From an uncultured Erythrobacter sp. (GTDB lineage Bacteria; Pseudomonadota; Alphaproteobacteria; Sphingomonadales; Sphingomonadaceae): 64,000 nt of DNA. Shown here piece after piece: positions 55,791 to 64,000 of the stretch. The stretch's first letter is position 1, and the number at the start of each line of letters is the position of its first letter. The notes below the pieces were generated by a model. The model saw only the letters and a list, made by a program, of their open reading frames with translations. It was not told the origin of the DNA and did not search any database. The DNA is taken from contig CAJXJR010000006.1 in the NCBI GenBank assembly GCA_913055155.1, forward strand, positions 62,001 through 126,000, written 5' to 3'. The translations under genes and the position numbers were made by a program.

Positions 55791-56716
55791 GCCACACCGT
55801 CTTCATCGATGGCGGGGCCGGTACCACCGGCCTCGAGATCGCCGACCGGCTGGAAGGCCGCAGCGAGTTCGAACTGGTGCGCCTGAACGAGGCCGAGCGC
55901 AAGGACGAGGACTGCCGCCGTGCCGCGCTGAACTTCGCCGATTTCGCGATCCTGTGCCTGCCCGACGACGCCGCGCGCGCAGCGGTGGACATGATCGACA
56001 AGGATTCCGGCACGCGGGTGATCGACGCCTCCACCGCGCACCGCACCGAGCCCGGCTGGATCTACGGCTTTCCCGAACTGGTCGGCACCAGCGTGGTCGA
56101 AGGGGCGGACCGGGTGTCCAACCCCGGCTGCTATCCCACCGGGTTCCTGGCCTTGCTGGCACCGCTGGTGCGCGCCAAGCTGCTGCCGCGCGACTGGCCT
56201 TACTGCGTCAACGCCGTCTCGGGCTATTCGGGCGGGGGCAAGAGCCTGATCGAACGCTTCGAAAGCACAGACAGCAACATCGCCTTTCGCGACTATGGCC
56301 TGTCGCTGGATCACAAGCACCTGGCGGAAATGAAGGCCATGGCGGGGCTGAAGCACTCGCCCGTCTTCGCGCCTTCCGTCGTACCCGCCTATCGCGGCAT
56401 GGTGGTGGAAGTGCCCTTGCCCATCGCCGCGATGCGCGCCGCCTCCCCGCCGCAAGAACTGCACGCCGAACTGGTGCGCTTCTACGAGGATTCGCCGATT
56501 GTCACCGTGCACGACGGCGAGGCGAGCGAACTGCTGCTGCATCGGCAGGCGGAGCCGTCCGACCGGCTCGACCTCTATGTCTTCGCGCACGATAAGGGCA
56601 AGACCGCGCGCCTGGTGGCGGTGCTCGACAACCTCGGCAAGGGCGCGAGCGGCGCGGCCGTGCAGTCGCTGAACCTGATGGCGGGCTGCGACCCGCTGGC
56701 GGGCCTGCGCCTCTAG
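55787..56716 (+). CDS. argC: N-acetyl-gamma-glutamyl-phosphate reductase (type 2)
   Basis: NADPH-dependent step of arginine synthesis, reducing N-acetylglutamyl phosphate to the semialdehyde. The 309-residue product is the short type 2 ArgC. It has the Rossmann start VFIDGGAGTTGLEIADRL, DASTAHRTEPGWIYGFPEL, and the catalytic cysteine in NPGCYPTGFLALL (Cys115). GYSGGGKSLIE is another type 2 hallmark. Its ATG overlaps the SH3 gene, so expression may depend on translation of that gene. Confidence 0.94.
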   Translation: MSHTVFIDGGAGTTGLEIADRLEGRSEFELVRLNEAERKDEDCRRAALNFADFAILCLPDDAARAAVDMIDKDSGTRVIDASTAHRTEPGWIYGFPELVGTSVVEGADRVSNPGCYPTGFLALLAPLVRAKLLPRDWPYCVNAVSGYSGGGKSLIERFESTDSNIAFRDYGLSLDHKHLAEMKAMAGLKHSPVFAPSVVPAYRGMVVEVPLPIAAMRAASPPQELHAELVRFYEDSPIVTVHDGEASELLLHRQAEPSDRLDLYVFAHDKGKTARLVAVLDNLGKGASGAAVQSLNLMAGCDPLAGLRL

Positions 56717-56743
56717 CGCCCGCGCGGCGCTGCGCCCTGCCCG

Positions 56744-56771
56744 CTTTTTGGGCAGGCCTGCCCGCAAAAAG
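56744..56771. other. Inverted repeat after argC, possible terminator
   Basis: Arms CTTTTTGGGCAGG and CCTGCCCGCAAAAAG are complementary apart from a 2-base bulge, forming a strong hairpin 28 bases past the argC stop. Each arm holds a five-base T or A run, so it could act in either direction. It differs from a textbook terminator because the T-run is inside the stem. Confidence 0.4.
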
Positions 56772-56893
56772 GTCAAGCAGCGCGCCTCGTCCACGCAATT
56801 TGATTACCCGTGAGCCCGCGCAGTTCGCGCCTTTGTTGCGATTCCGCCCTTTCGTTAGGGGCTTCGATTGTCTACCTCTCGCCCATCACGGTC

Positions 56894-56909
56894 TGGCATG
56901 ATTCTTGAA
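56894..56909 (+). promoter_or_regulatory. Candidate sigma-54 promoter of glnBA
   Basis: TGGCATG-N4-TTGAA, 69 bases before the glnB start, matches the -24/-12 consensus TGGCACG-N4-TTGCW except at two positions (T for C, A for C). The spacing is right. Nitrogen-regulated sigma-54 control of glnBA is known in related bacteria. No NtrC-type site was clearly seen. The site is flanked by GCATG/CATGC inverted ends. Confidence 0.5.
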
Positions 56910-56978
56910 GCATGCTTTTCCGGGTATTGCCATTGGGAGAAAGGCCCGGAGCAAGCCGGGTTCAGACAGGGATACTAA

Positions 56979-57317
<339 letters not shown>

Positions 57318-57410
57318 CCGGCCCACGCTGTAACTCGGCTCCACCCCACCCATCCGGCGAAACCCGCCAGAACAAACAACCATACGTTCAATTTTCAAGG
57401 AAGGATTATC

Positions 57411-58820
57411 ATGGCCAGTGCAAAGGATATCGCGAAGCGTATCAAGGACGAGGAGATCGAATGGGTCGACGTCCGCTTCACCGACCCCAAGGGCAAGTGG
57501 CAGCACCTGTCGATGTGTGCCGGCGTTGTCGACGAGGACATGCTGGAAGAAGGCATGATGTTCGACGGTTCCTCGATCGAGGGCTGGAAGACCATCAACG
57601 AATCCGACATGATTCTGAAGCCGGACCTGGACTCGGTCTACATCGATCCGTTCAGCGCCACGCCGATGATGGTCATCAACTGCGACATCGTCGAACCCTC
57701 GAACGGCGAACTCTACAGCCGTGACCCGCGTTCCACCGCCAAGCGCGCCGAAGCCTACCTGAAGAGCACCGGCATCGGCGATACCGTGTTCGTCGGCCCG
57801 GAGCCCGAATTCTTCATGTTCGACGACGTGCGCTTCGAAGACGGCTACTCCGGCTCGGGCTACCAGATCGACGATGTCGAACTGCCGACCAATTCGGGCA
57901 GCGAGATGGAAATGGGCAACATGGGCCACCGCCCGCGCGCCAAGGGCGGCTATTTCCCCGTCGCGCCGGTCGACAGCGCCATGGATATCCGTGCGGAAAT
58001 GGTCTCCACCATGATGGAAATGGGCCTGCCGATGGACAAGCACCACCACGAAGTGGCGGCTGCCCAGCACGAGCTCGGCATCACCTTCGGCACGCTGACC
58101 CAGACCGCCGACCGCGTGCAGATCTACAAGTACGTGGTGCAGCAGGTTGCCCACGCCTATGGCAAGACGGCCACCTTCATGCCCAAGCCGATCAAGGACG
58201 ATAACGGTTCGGGCATGCACACCCACATGTCGATCTGGAAGGATGGCAAGCCGACCTTCGCTGGCAACGAATATGCCGGCCTGTCGGAAACCTGCCTCTA
58301 CTACATCGGCGGTGTGATCAAGCACGCCAAGGCGCTGAACGCCTTCACCAACCCGACCACCAACAGCTACAAGCGCCTGGTGCCGGGCTTCGAGGCTCCG
58401 GTGCTGCTGGCCTATTCGGCCCGCAACCGTTCGGCTTCGTGCCGTATTCCCTACGGCTCGGGCGAGAAGGCCAAGCGCGTGGAATTCCGCTTCCCCGATC
58501 CGCTGGCCAACCCGTACCTCGCCTTCTCGGCACTGCTGATGGCCGGCCTCGACGGGATCGAGAACAAGATCCATCCGGGCGATGCCATGGACAAGAACCT
58601 GTACGACCTGCCGCCGGCCGAACTGGCCGACGTGCCGACCGTCTGCGGTTCCCTGCGCGAAGCGCTGCTGGCCCTGCGTGACGACCACGACTTCCTGCTG
58701 AAGGGCGACGTGTTCACCAAGGACCAGATCGACGCCTACATGGACCTGAAGTGGGAAGACGTGCTGCGCTTCGAAACCACGCCTTCGCCGGTCGAGTTCG
58801 ACATGTACTATTCGTCGTAG
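57411..58820 (+). CDS. glnA: Glutamine synthetase type I
   Basis: ATP-dependent ammonia assimilation into glutamine; dodecameric GSI. The 469-residue product has [17 protein letters not shown], the metal-binding [43 protein letters not shown], and the adenylylation tyrosine in NLYDLPPAE (about residue 398 counting Met). This shows it is the GSI-beta, adenylylation-regulated type. A strong AAGGAAGGA site precedes the ATG. A terminator follows. Confidence 0.98.
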   Translation: MASAKDIAKRIKDEEIEWVDVRFTDPKGKWQHLSMCAGVVDEDMLEEGMMFDGSSIEGWKTINESDMILKPDLDSVYIDPFSATPMMVINCDIVEPSNGELYSRDPRSTAKRAEAYLKSTGIGDTVFVGPEPEFFMFDDVRFEDGYSGSGYQIDDVELPTNSGSEMEMGNMGHRPRAKGGYFPVAPVDSAMDIRAEMVSTMMEMGLPMDKHHHEVAAAQHELGITFGTLTQTADRVQIYKYVVQQVAHAYGKTATFMPKPIKDDNGSGMHTHMSIWKDGKPTFAGNEYAGLSETCLYYIGGVIKHAKALNAFTNPTTNSYKRLVPGFEAPVLLAYSARNRSASCRIPYGSGEKAKRVEFRFPDPLANPYLAFSALLMAGLDGIENKIHPGDAMDKNLYDLPPAELADVPTVCGSLREALLALRDDHDFLLKGDVFTKDQIDAYMDLKWEDVLRFETTPSPVEFDMYYSS

Positions 58821-58847
58821 GACGAACGATCATTCGATCAAAAGGAA

Positions 58848-58880
58848 GGGCCGTCCGGGAAACCGGGCGGCCCTTTTCGT
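58848..58880 (+). terminator. Rho-independent terminator of glnBA
   Basis: An 11-bp stem GGGCCGTCCGG/CCGGGCGGCCC (one G-U pair, 4-base loop) is followed by TTTTCGTT. It begins 27 bases after the glnA stop. Confidence 0.85.
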
Positions 58881-58957
58881 TCAGGCGCACCCCTTTCCTA
58901 CAGCCAGCCGCCACACCTAGCGCACGGGCCCCATTTGCATGACGAGAGGCCCTTCCC

Positions 58958-59563
58958 ATGACTCGCAAACCCCTGTTCGACACCATCCGCGCCATCCTTG
59001 GTCGCGGCTTCAGCCAAGCCGAAGTCGACCGCATCGATGCGGCGGTGGATTTGGTTCCCCAGGACTGTGCTCCAGGTGCTCCACATTACGACTCGCCGCG
59101 CACGGTCGGCCCGGATGGCATTGCGCTTATCAAGCGCTTCGAAGGCTGCGCGAAGAAGCGGCGTGACGGGCGCGTGGAGGCCTATCCCGATCCTGCGACG
59201 GGCGGCGATCCGTGGACCATCGGCTGGGGCGCGACCGGGCCCGGCATAGGCCCCGGCACCGTGTGGACGCAGGACGCCTGCGACGCGCGGCTGGAGGCCG
59301 ACCTGGAACGCTATGCCTTGCAGGTCGCCAACGCGCTGGGCGATGCGAAGACCAGCCAGCGCCAGTTCGATGCGCTGGTCAGCTTCCACTACAACACCGG
59401 CGCGATTGCCAGTGCCACGCTCACCCGCAAGCACGTGGCGGGCGATTTCGCAGGCGCAGCGCGGGAATTCGATCGCTGGTGCTATGCGGGGGGGGGCCGG
59501 GTGATGAAGGGCCTTGCCCGCCGCCGCGCGGCGGAGGCTGCGCTCTATCACAAGGGCAGCTAG
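58958..59563 (+). CDS. GH24 lysozyme (phage-type muramidase)
   Basis: A 201-residue muramidase of the T4/lambdoid lysozyme family. The general-acid glutamate is in IKRFEGC (Glu62). The YPDP-TGGDPWTIGWGAT stretch supplies Asp78 and Thr87, and FDALVSFHYNTGA is a conserved helix. It has an N-terminal 50-residue region with no clear signal or signal-anchor, as in some cytoplasmic or holin-dependent phage lysozymes. No holin, spanin or other phage gene is adjacent. A run of nine G bases (59488-59496) falls in the YAGGGR segment. Its stop is 7 bases from that of convergent tamB. Confidence 0.87.
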   Translation: MTRKPLFDTIRAILGRGFSQAEVDRIDAAVDLVPQDCAPGAPHYDSPRTVGPDGIALIKRFEGCAKKRRDGRVEAYPDPATGGDPWTIGWGATGPGIGPGTVWTQDACDARLEADLERYALQVANALGDAKTSQRQFDALVSFHYNTGAIASATLTRKHVAGDFAGAAREFDRWCYAGGGRVMKGLARRRAAEAALYHKGS

Positions 59564-59570
59564 CCCGGAC

Positions 59571-62500
59571 TTAGTAGTCGCGGCGGTATTCGGCGGCGAC
59601 TTGCTGGCGGCCGATCGTGCTGACCGTGGCCAGCAGGTTCAGCCAGCCGGTCACGCGGAATTCCAGCTCGCTGGCGTTGTAGCCTGCCCCGTCGGTGATG
59701 ATCTCGACATAGAAGCGGCGACCGAAGTTCTTGCCCAGCGCCACCGCAGTGCCGCGATCCAGCGCCGGGTCTGCGGGGATGATCCGCAGCCGGTCCAGCC
59801 CCACGGCGTTGCGCAGCTGGTTGATCGGCCCCATGCCGCCGCCACCGCGCAGGCTGTTTACTGCGGCTGCCAGTTGCAGCGCATCGGTGGCGGAAAGGTT
59901 GGTGATCGACCCGCCGAACAGCAGCCGCGCCAGCAGTTCCTCCTCGGGCAGCGCCGGGTTAGAGGAGAAGACGATCTGCGGCTGGCTGGCGTTGCCGGTG
60001 ATATCGACCTCGACCGAGAGGTTGTTCACGTCGGTCTGCGCCTTCAGGTCTATGCGGGGATCGATGGGCACGCTCTCGTCGAAGTCGATCTCGCCTTCGG
60101 TAATGTCGAAGGTGGTGCCGGCGAAGGAATAGAAGCCCTGGCGCGGGACGATGGAAACAGAGCCACCGATACGCGGGTCTGCCGTGGTGCCGCGCAGGCG
60201 CAAACCGTCGCTGCGCCATTCGCTTTCCAGCCCCATGCCATCCACGTCGATACCACCGGGCGCGCGCACGTCGATCAGGAAGCGCCAGGGCACTTGTGCA
60301 CTGGTGGCAGGGGCGACGTCGGCAGGCCGGTTAACCTCGGTAATCGCGACATCGGGCAACTCTGCCAGCGCTTCCGAACGGCCCAGCTGCCAGCGCGCGC
60401 TGCGCGCTTCCAGCCGCCCGGCGATGGTGCCGCCCACGCCGTTGGAGACGATGCGTAACGGCCCGGTGACGGTGGCGCCCATGTTGTCGAGATCGAGGAT
60501 GGCTGCGTTGCGGGCGGCAATGCGCAGGTCGATCTGCGGGCCACGCGTGGCGGACATGCCCGACAGGTCGACAAAGCCGCTGCCCGACACGCTGCCGCCG
60601 TTCGGCGCGGTGCCGCTGAAGCGGGTAAGCGCGAGGCGCGAGCCGGTGAAGGTGCCGCGAGCGGAAACCTCGGTGATGTCGGTACCGGTCAGCGCGCTGC
60701 GCACGCGCAGGCCATCGCCCGCCAGCGAGCCGCGCACCTGCGGATCGCCAAGGCTGCCGCGCACGTCGGCGGCCACGGTTACATTGCCGGTCATGTCGAG
60801 CAGGTCGATCGCGGCAAGCCGCCACAGCGCGGCAGCGGAACCGGTGAAGCGGAACTGGCCGGCAAGGTCGCCGGCATAGAACCGGTCCACCAACGCGCCG
60901 CTCTGCGGCAGGTTGGCGATCCGCGCCTGCAGGCGGCCATCCGCCGTGCCGGTGTCGGACATCACCGCGCGCGCCTGCAGCAGGCTTTCGGAAAGTTCCG
61001 CAACCAGTGCCATGTCGATCGGTTCGGAGGTCAGCAGCAGGCTGGAGCGGGTGAGCCCGTCCACCATCAGCCGCGCCTCACCCACAGGCAGGCCCTGGGC
61101 GCCGGTCGAGGCCTCGACCACGCCGGAGATGGTGCCGCCAAGGCCAAGGTCGCCCATCAGCGCGCCGGCCAGCCCCAGCGGCATGTCGGACAGCGCGACC
61201 CGGCCCTGCGCCGGGGCCTGGCCGCCAAAGCGGCCGCTGGCGATCACATAGCCGTCGCCATAGGTCAGCTGGCTGCGTTGCAGCTGCCAGCCGCCGCCAT
61301 CCAGCGCGGTCAGCACGGCGCGGCGCGGCATGGAAATGTCACGCCCGGCATAGGAACCTTGCAGCGCGACCGCGATCCGCTCCGGCGCGAGACTGCCGTT
61401 CACCAGCAGCTCGAACCGGCTGCCGCGCTCGCCCGTCAGCGCGGCGTCGAACTGGCCGCGACCGTTGGTGATATCGGCCTGCGCAACAAGGCGCCCGATG
61501 AACATGCCGCCGTAGGTCAGGCCTTGCAGGTTGGCGTTGCCGGCAATGCTGGTGTTGCCTTCGGCCAGCACGCCGCTGGCGTCGATGGTGCCGCCGGCAA
61601 TGCCGATGGGTGTTGCGCCGCCAAAGCGGGCATTGTCGGCGGCAAGGTCTATCGCGAAGCCCTGCCCGCCGTCGCGCATGGCCAGATCGATCGTGCCGTC
61701 CAGCCCGCCACGCGCCACGTCAAGCGTGCCTGCCACACCGCCTTCGACGAAGCCCAGCGTGCCGCGCACCCGCGTCTGCGCCACGTCCAGCCGGTCGATA
61801 CGCACCGCAGTGTCGCCGCTTTCGGGCGTCAGCAGCGCCAGCACGCCGTCGAACGGGCCCAGCATCGATCCGCCGCTGGTGGTGATGGCATAGCCGCCTT
61901 GGCCCGGCTCCAGGTGCACCTCCACGTCGGCAAGGCCGGCGGCGGGCAGCGGGTCTGGCAGCACCAGGTCCACATACGGCCCGTCCTCGGCCAGAAGCGC
62001 CTGCACGGTGAAGGGGCCGTAATCGACATGGGTGCCGCTGCCCGCGATATGGGTACCGTCGTCCAGCAGCTCTCCATCCACCGTGGCGGACAGCTTGCTG
62101 GCCTGCACGTCCAGTGCATTGAAGGTGAGCGGCATGTTGCCGCCCATGGCCAGCGCGCCGTCGAAGGTCACGTCCTCGCCGGCGATGGTGGTGACGGTGG
62201 GGTTGGTGACGGTGTCGACCGCCCCTTCCATCTCCACGCGCAGCATCCACGGCGCGCCGCCGCCGATGCGAAAGCGGATCTGCGCCCCGGCATCGATCAG
62301 CCCGATGCCGTCGAAATCGAGATCGGCGATTTGCGCAGGGCCGCTTACCTGCGTCAGCCCGCTGTCGAGGTTGGCGTTGAGCCCCCATTGCGCACGCATC
62401 CTGGGGAACTGCACGGCAAGGTCGTCCGAAAGGATGGAATTGCCCGCATAGACAAGGGTGCCGCGCAGGATACCATTGACGAGGCGCGGATCGAACAGGT

Positions 62501-63782
62501 CCGCCCCGCTGACGATGCGCCCGATGGACGCATCGAGCGGCACGGAAACGCGCGTGCCATCGTAAGCCAGCGTGCCCTGCTGCTGCACATCGCGCACCAG
62601 GATGCCCCCGGCGTCGATCTCTCGCACGGAAAGGTCATGCGCCATGGTGAAGTCGCGGAATGGCCCCTGCAGCGTGCCCTGCAGGTCCAGCCCGTTCAGT
62701 GCCACGTCGGGCGAGAACAGCGTCGCGTCGAGCAGTTGCACCCCGATATCGAACCCGTCGAAGGCATTGTCCGCCAGGTCCAGCGCGCCCTCGCCATTGG
62801 CGTTCACACCGCGTGCGCGCAGCGTGAAGTCGCCCTCCAGCACCGAATCGACCAGCGTCCCCGATGCAGAAAGGTCGACCGTTTCGCCCAACGCCCGTTC
62901 GGGAATTCCCGAAAGATAGGCCGCCGGGTGCGCCTGTCCCACCACGCGGTATTGCCCGCTCTCGTTGTAGAGATCGAAGTCGAGCAGGTCCTCGCCGCCT
63001 TGCGTCGCCAGCAGTTCGCCTTCCCACGACGTCCAGCTGCCATCGCCGTCGAGGCGGATCGACAGGTCTTCCTCTACCCCCACCATGGTGGCAAGAAAGC
63101 CTCCCGCCGGGGCCTGCCAGGTCAGGTCAATGTCGAACTGGTCGCCATCGGGCTCTGCATGGACAAGTGCGGCAAATTCGTCGCCGCCGCCGAAATCGCC
63201 ATCGGCATCGAGGTAGACCAGCCCGTCGCGTACGTCGGCTTCGGCGGCGAAATTGATCACCCGCTGTTCGCCCAGCAGGCCCTCGGCCACGGTCAGGTCC
63301 TCGATCACGAAGCGGTCCACGCGGATATCGAAATCGGGTAGGATCGGTGCGTCGGGATCGCCCGGAAGCAGATTCGGCGCGGCGTAGAGCGTGCCATCCG
63401 CCAGTACCAGGTGGCGCACGTCCAGCCCGCTGAAGAACCAGCGCCACGGTCGCCAGTTGAGGTCCACCGTCGGCACTTCCAGGAACAGCGTGTCGTCGGC
63501 GTCGTACAGCTTCACGTCGTGGAAGGTGCTGCTCCACAACACCGATCCGTCGATCTCGCCCACTTCCACATGCAGGCCCGATGCAGGAGCGAACTTGCTG
63601 ATCTGGTCGACGATGAACTGCCGCCCTGGCGGGGTGTGGAGGAAGGCGATCACCAGCAGCAGCAGCGCCAGCAGGCCTGCCAGCGCCCACCCCAGCCAGC
63701 GCAAAAGGCGCAGCGGCAGCGGCCGCTTGCGCGCCACGGCTTCGCCTTCGGGCCCTTCGTCGGTAGCGATATCGTCTACCAT
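59571..63782 (-). CDS. tamB: Translocation and assembly module protein TamB
   Basis: Very large inner-membrane anchored periplasmic protein (1403 residues) that works with TamA in moving lipids or proteins to the outer membrane. It has one N-terminal membrane helix (about 28-50, WLGWALAGLLALLLLVIAFL), then a long beta-rich AsmA-like body of repeating strands forming a groove. The C-terminal TamB (DUF490) domain shows GGSITNLSATDALQLA, NQLRNAVGLDRLRI and a final NLLATVSTIGRQQVAAEYRRDY. The start overlaps the tamA stop by one base. Confidence 0.95.
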   Translation of the reverse strand: MVDDIATDEGPEGEAVARKRPLPLRLLRWLGWALAGLLALLLLVIAFLHTPPGRQFIVDQISKFAPASGLHVEVGEIDGSVLWSSTFHDVKLYDADDTLFLEVPTVDLNWRPWRWFFSGLDVRHLVLADGTLYAAPNLLPGDPDAPILPDFDIRVDRFVIEDLTVAEGLLGEQRVINFAAEADVRDGLVYLDADGDFGGGDEFAALVHAEPDGDQFDIDLTWQAPAGGFLATMVGVEEDLSIRLDGDGSWTSWEGELLATQGGEDLLDFDLYNESGQYRVVGQAHPAAYLSGIPERALGETVDLSASGTLVDSVLEGDFTLRARGVNANGEGALDLADNAFDGFDIGVQLLDATLFSPDVALNGLDLQGTLQGPFRDFTMAHDLSVREIDAGGILVRDVQQQGTLAYDGTRVSVPLDASIGRIVSGADLFDPRLVNGILRGTLVYAGNSILSDDLAVQFPRMRAQWGLNANLDSGLTQVSGPAQIADLDFDGIGLIDAGAQIRFRIGGGAPWMLRVEMEGAVDTVTNPTVTTIAGEDVTFDGALAMGGNMPLTFNALDVQASKLSATVDGELLDDGTHIAGSGTHVDYGPFTVQALLAEDGPYVDLVLPDPLPAAGLADVEVHLEPGQGGYAITTSGGSMLGPFDGVLALLTPESGDTAVRIDRLDVAQTRVRGTLGFVEGGVAGTLDVARGGLDGTIDLAMRDGGQGFAIDLAADNARFGGATPIGIAGGTIDASGVLAEGNTSIAGNANLQGLTYGGMFIGRLVAQADITNGRGQFDAALTGERGSRFELLVNGSLAPERIAVALQGSYAGRDISMPRRAVLTALDGGGWQLQRSQLTYGDGYVIASGRFGGQAPAQGRVALSDMPLGLAGALMGDLGLGGTISGVVEASTGAQGLPVGEARLMVDGLTRSSLLLTSEPIDMALVAELSESLLQARAVMSDTGTADGRLQARIANLPQSGALVDRFYAGDLAGQFRFTGSAAALWRLAAIDLLDMTGNVTVAADVRGSLGDPQVRGSLAGDGLRVRSALTGTDITEVSARGTFTGSRLALTRFSGTAPNGGSVSGSGFVDLSGMSATRGPQIDLRIAARNAAILDLDNMGATVTGPLRIVSNGVGGTIAGRLEARSARWQLGRSEALAELPDVAITEVNRPADVAPATSAQVPWRFLIDVRAPGGIDVDGMGLESEWRSDGLRLRGTTADPRIGGSVSIVPRQGFYSFAGTTFDITEGEIDFDESVPIDPRIDLKAQTDVNNLSVEVDITGNASQPQIVFSSNPALPEEELLARLLFGGSITNLSATDALQLAAAVNSLRGGGGMGPINQLRNAVGLDRLRIIPADPALDRGTAVALGKNFGRRFYVEIITDGAGYNASELEFRVTGWLNLLATVSTIGRQQVAAEYRRDY

Positions 63783-64000
63783 CAGAACGCCTGCCCCAGC
63801 CCGACATAGACGGCCACCCAGTTGTCGTTCGGCCCCGGATTGAGCGGGAAGGCAACATCGACCCGCAACGGCCCGAAGCCGGTGTCGTACCGCACGCCCA
63901 CCCCGGCGCCAAACTTGATGGTGCTGAAATCAGGCGTCGGGTCGAGGCCAACCGAGCCGGCATCGACAAAGGGCACCACGCTGATCGCGCCGTCCATCAG
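63782..64000 (-). CDS. tamA: Outer-membrane protein TamA, C-terminal end (partial)
   Basis: Only the last 72 or so residues are in the window; the gene continues past its end. The fragment has VPFVDAGSVGLDP, GVGVRYDTGFGPLRVDVAFPLNP and the terminal aromatic GLGQAF, all typical of the last strands of BamA/TamA (Omp85) barrels. It lies directly upstream of tamB, the normal tamAB order, which makes TamA more likely than BamA. Confidence 0.88.
   Translation of the reverse strand: MMDGAISVVPFVDAGSVGLDPTPDFSTIKFGAGVGVRYDTGFGPLRVDVAFPLNPGPNDNWVAVYVGLGQAF

Noticed and set aside
58958-59563. Prophage remnant suggested by the phage-type lysozyme
   Set aside because: No holin, structural, integrase or attachment-site sequence is next to it; flanks are glnA and tamB with normal composition.

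Overview
The window is a 64 kb, gene-dense, high-GC stretch of bacterial chromosome that is almost entirely housekeeping. Several points suggest an alphaproteobacterium of the Sphingomonadales, most likely an Erythrobacteraceae-like genus. These are a complete division and cell-wall (dcw) cluster, the DUF2849-cysI-DUF934-cysH sulfate-assimilation block typical of Alphaproteobacteria, a TamA/TamB pair, MurE with the meso-DAP signature, and a DUF3298/lipoprotein-rich envelope set. The taxonomic placement is inference from gene content. No rRNA, CRISPR array, integrase, transposase or prophage block was seen. There are two tRNA genes: tRNA-Thr(UGU) and tRNA-Ala(CGC).

Layout. 1-2.5 kb: rarA coupled to a predicted RNase H-fold protein, then a TM2 membrane protein. 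2.7-4.6 kb: tRNA-Thr, UDP-glucose dehydrogenase and the queuosine enzyme QueF. 4.7-8.8 kb: a tightly coupled run of sulfurtransferase, cystathionine lyase and MscS channel, plus a membrane protein. 8.9-12.8 kb: sirohaem methyltransferase, DUF2849, sulfite reductase, DUF934 and APS/PAPS reductase, which together cover sulfate to sulfide. 12.8-23.3 kb: JmjC oxygenase, a Tat-exported repeat protein, epimerase-proB-obgE, tRNA-Ala, a polyproline lipoprotein, a BI-1 protein, proC, YbjN and a TPR/SPOR protein.

23.3-42.2 kb: the dcw cluster on the minus strand, read as mraZ-rsmH-ftsL-ftsI-murE-murF-mraY-murD-ftsW-murG-murC-murB-ddl-ftsQ-ftsA-ftsZ. Nearly every junction overlaps by 1-8 bases. Upstream of mraZ is an array of five 10-bp-phased repeats that looks like a MraZ operator. 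42.4-45.1 kb: two uncharacterised envelope proteins, cysteine synthase and a 2Fe-2S ferredoxin.

45.2-56.7 kb: AlkA-type glycosylase, S9 peptidase, SDR, two DUF3298-type envelope proteins, PhhB, CcmAB, a DUF123 protein, a cytochrome c lipoprotein, methionine aminopeptidase, an M17 aminopeptidase, an SH3 protein and argC. 56.9-58.9 kb: glnB-glnA behind a sigma-54-like promoter and ending in a clear terminator. 59.0-64 kb: a GH24 lysozyme, tamB and the 3' end of tamA, which is cut by the window edge.

I did not find a convincing new multi-gene system. The most unusual items are the phased mraZ repeats, the Tat-exported protein made of 16-residue Asp/Arg/Gly repeats, the plakin-like repeats at the N-terminus of the MscS channel, the ferredoxin stop codon made by a point change inside a tandem repeat, and several convergent gene pairs with no room for a terminator. 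All gaps without a gene are shorter than 300 bases.
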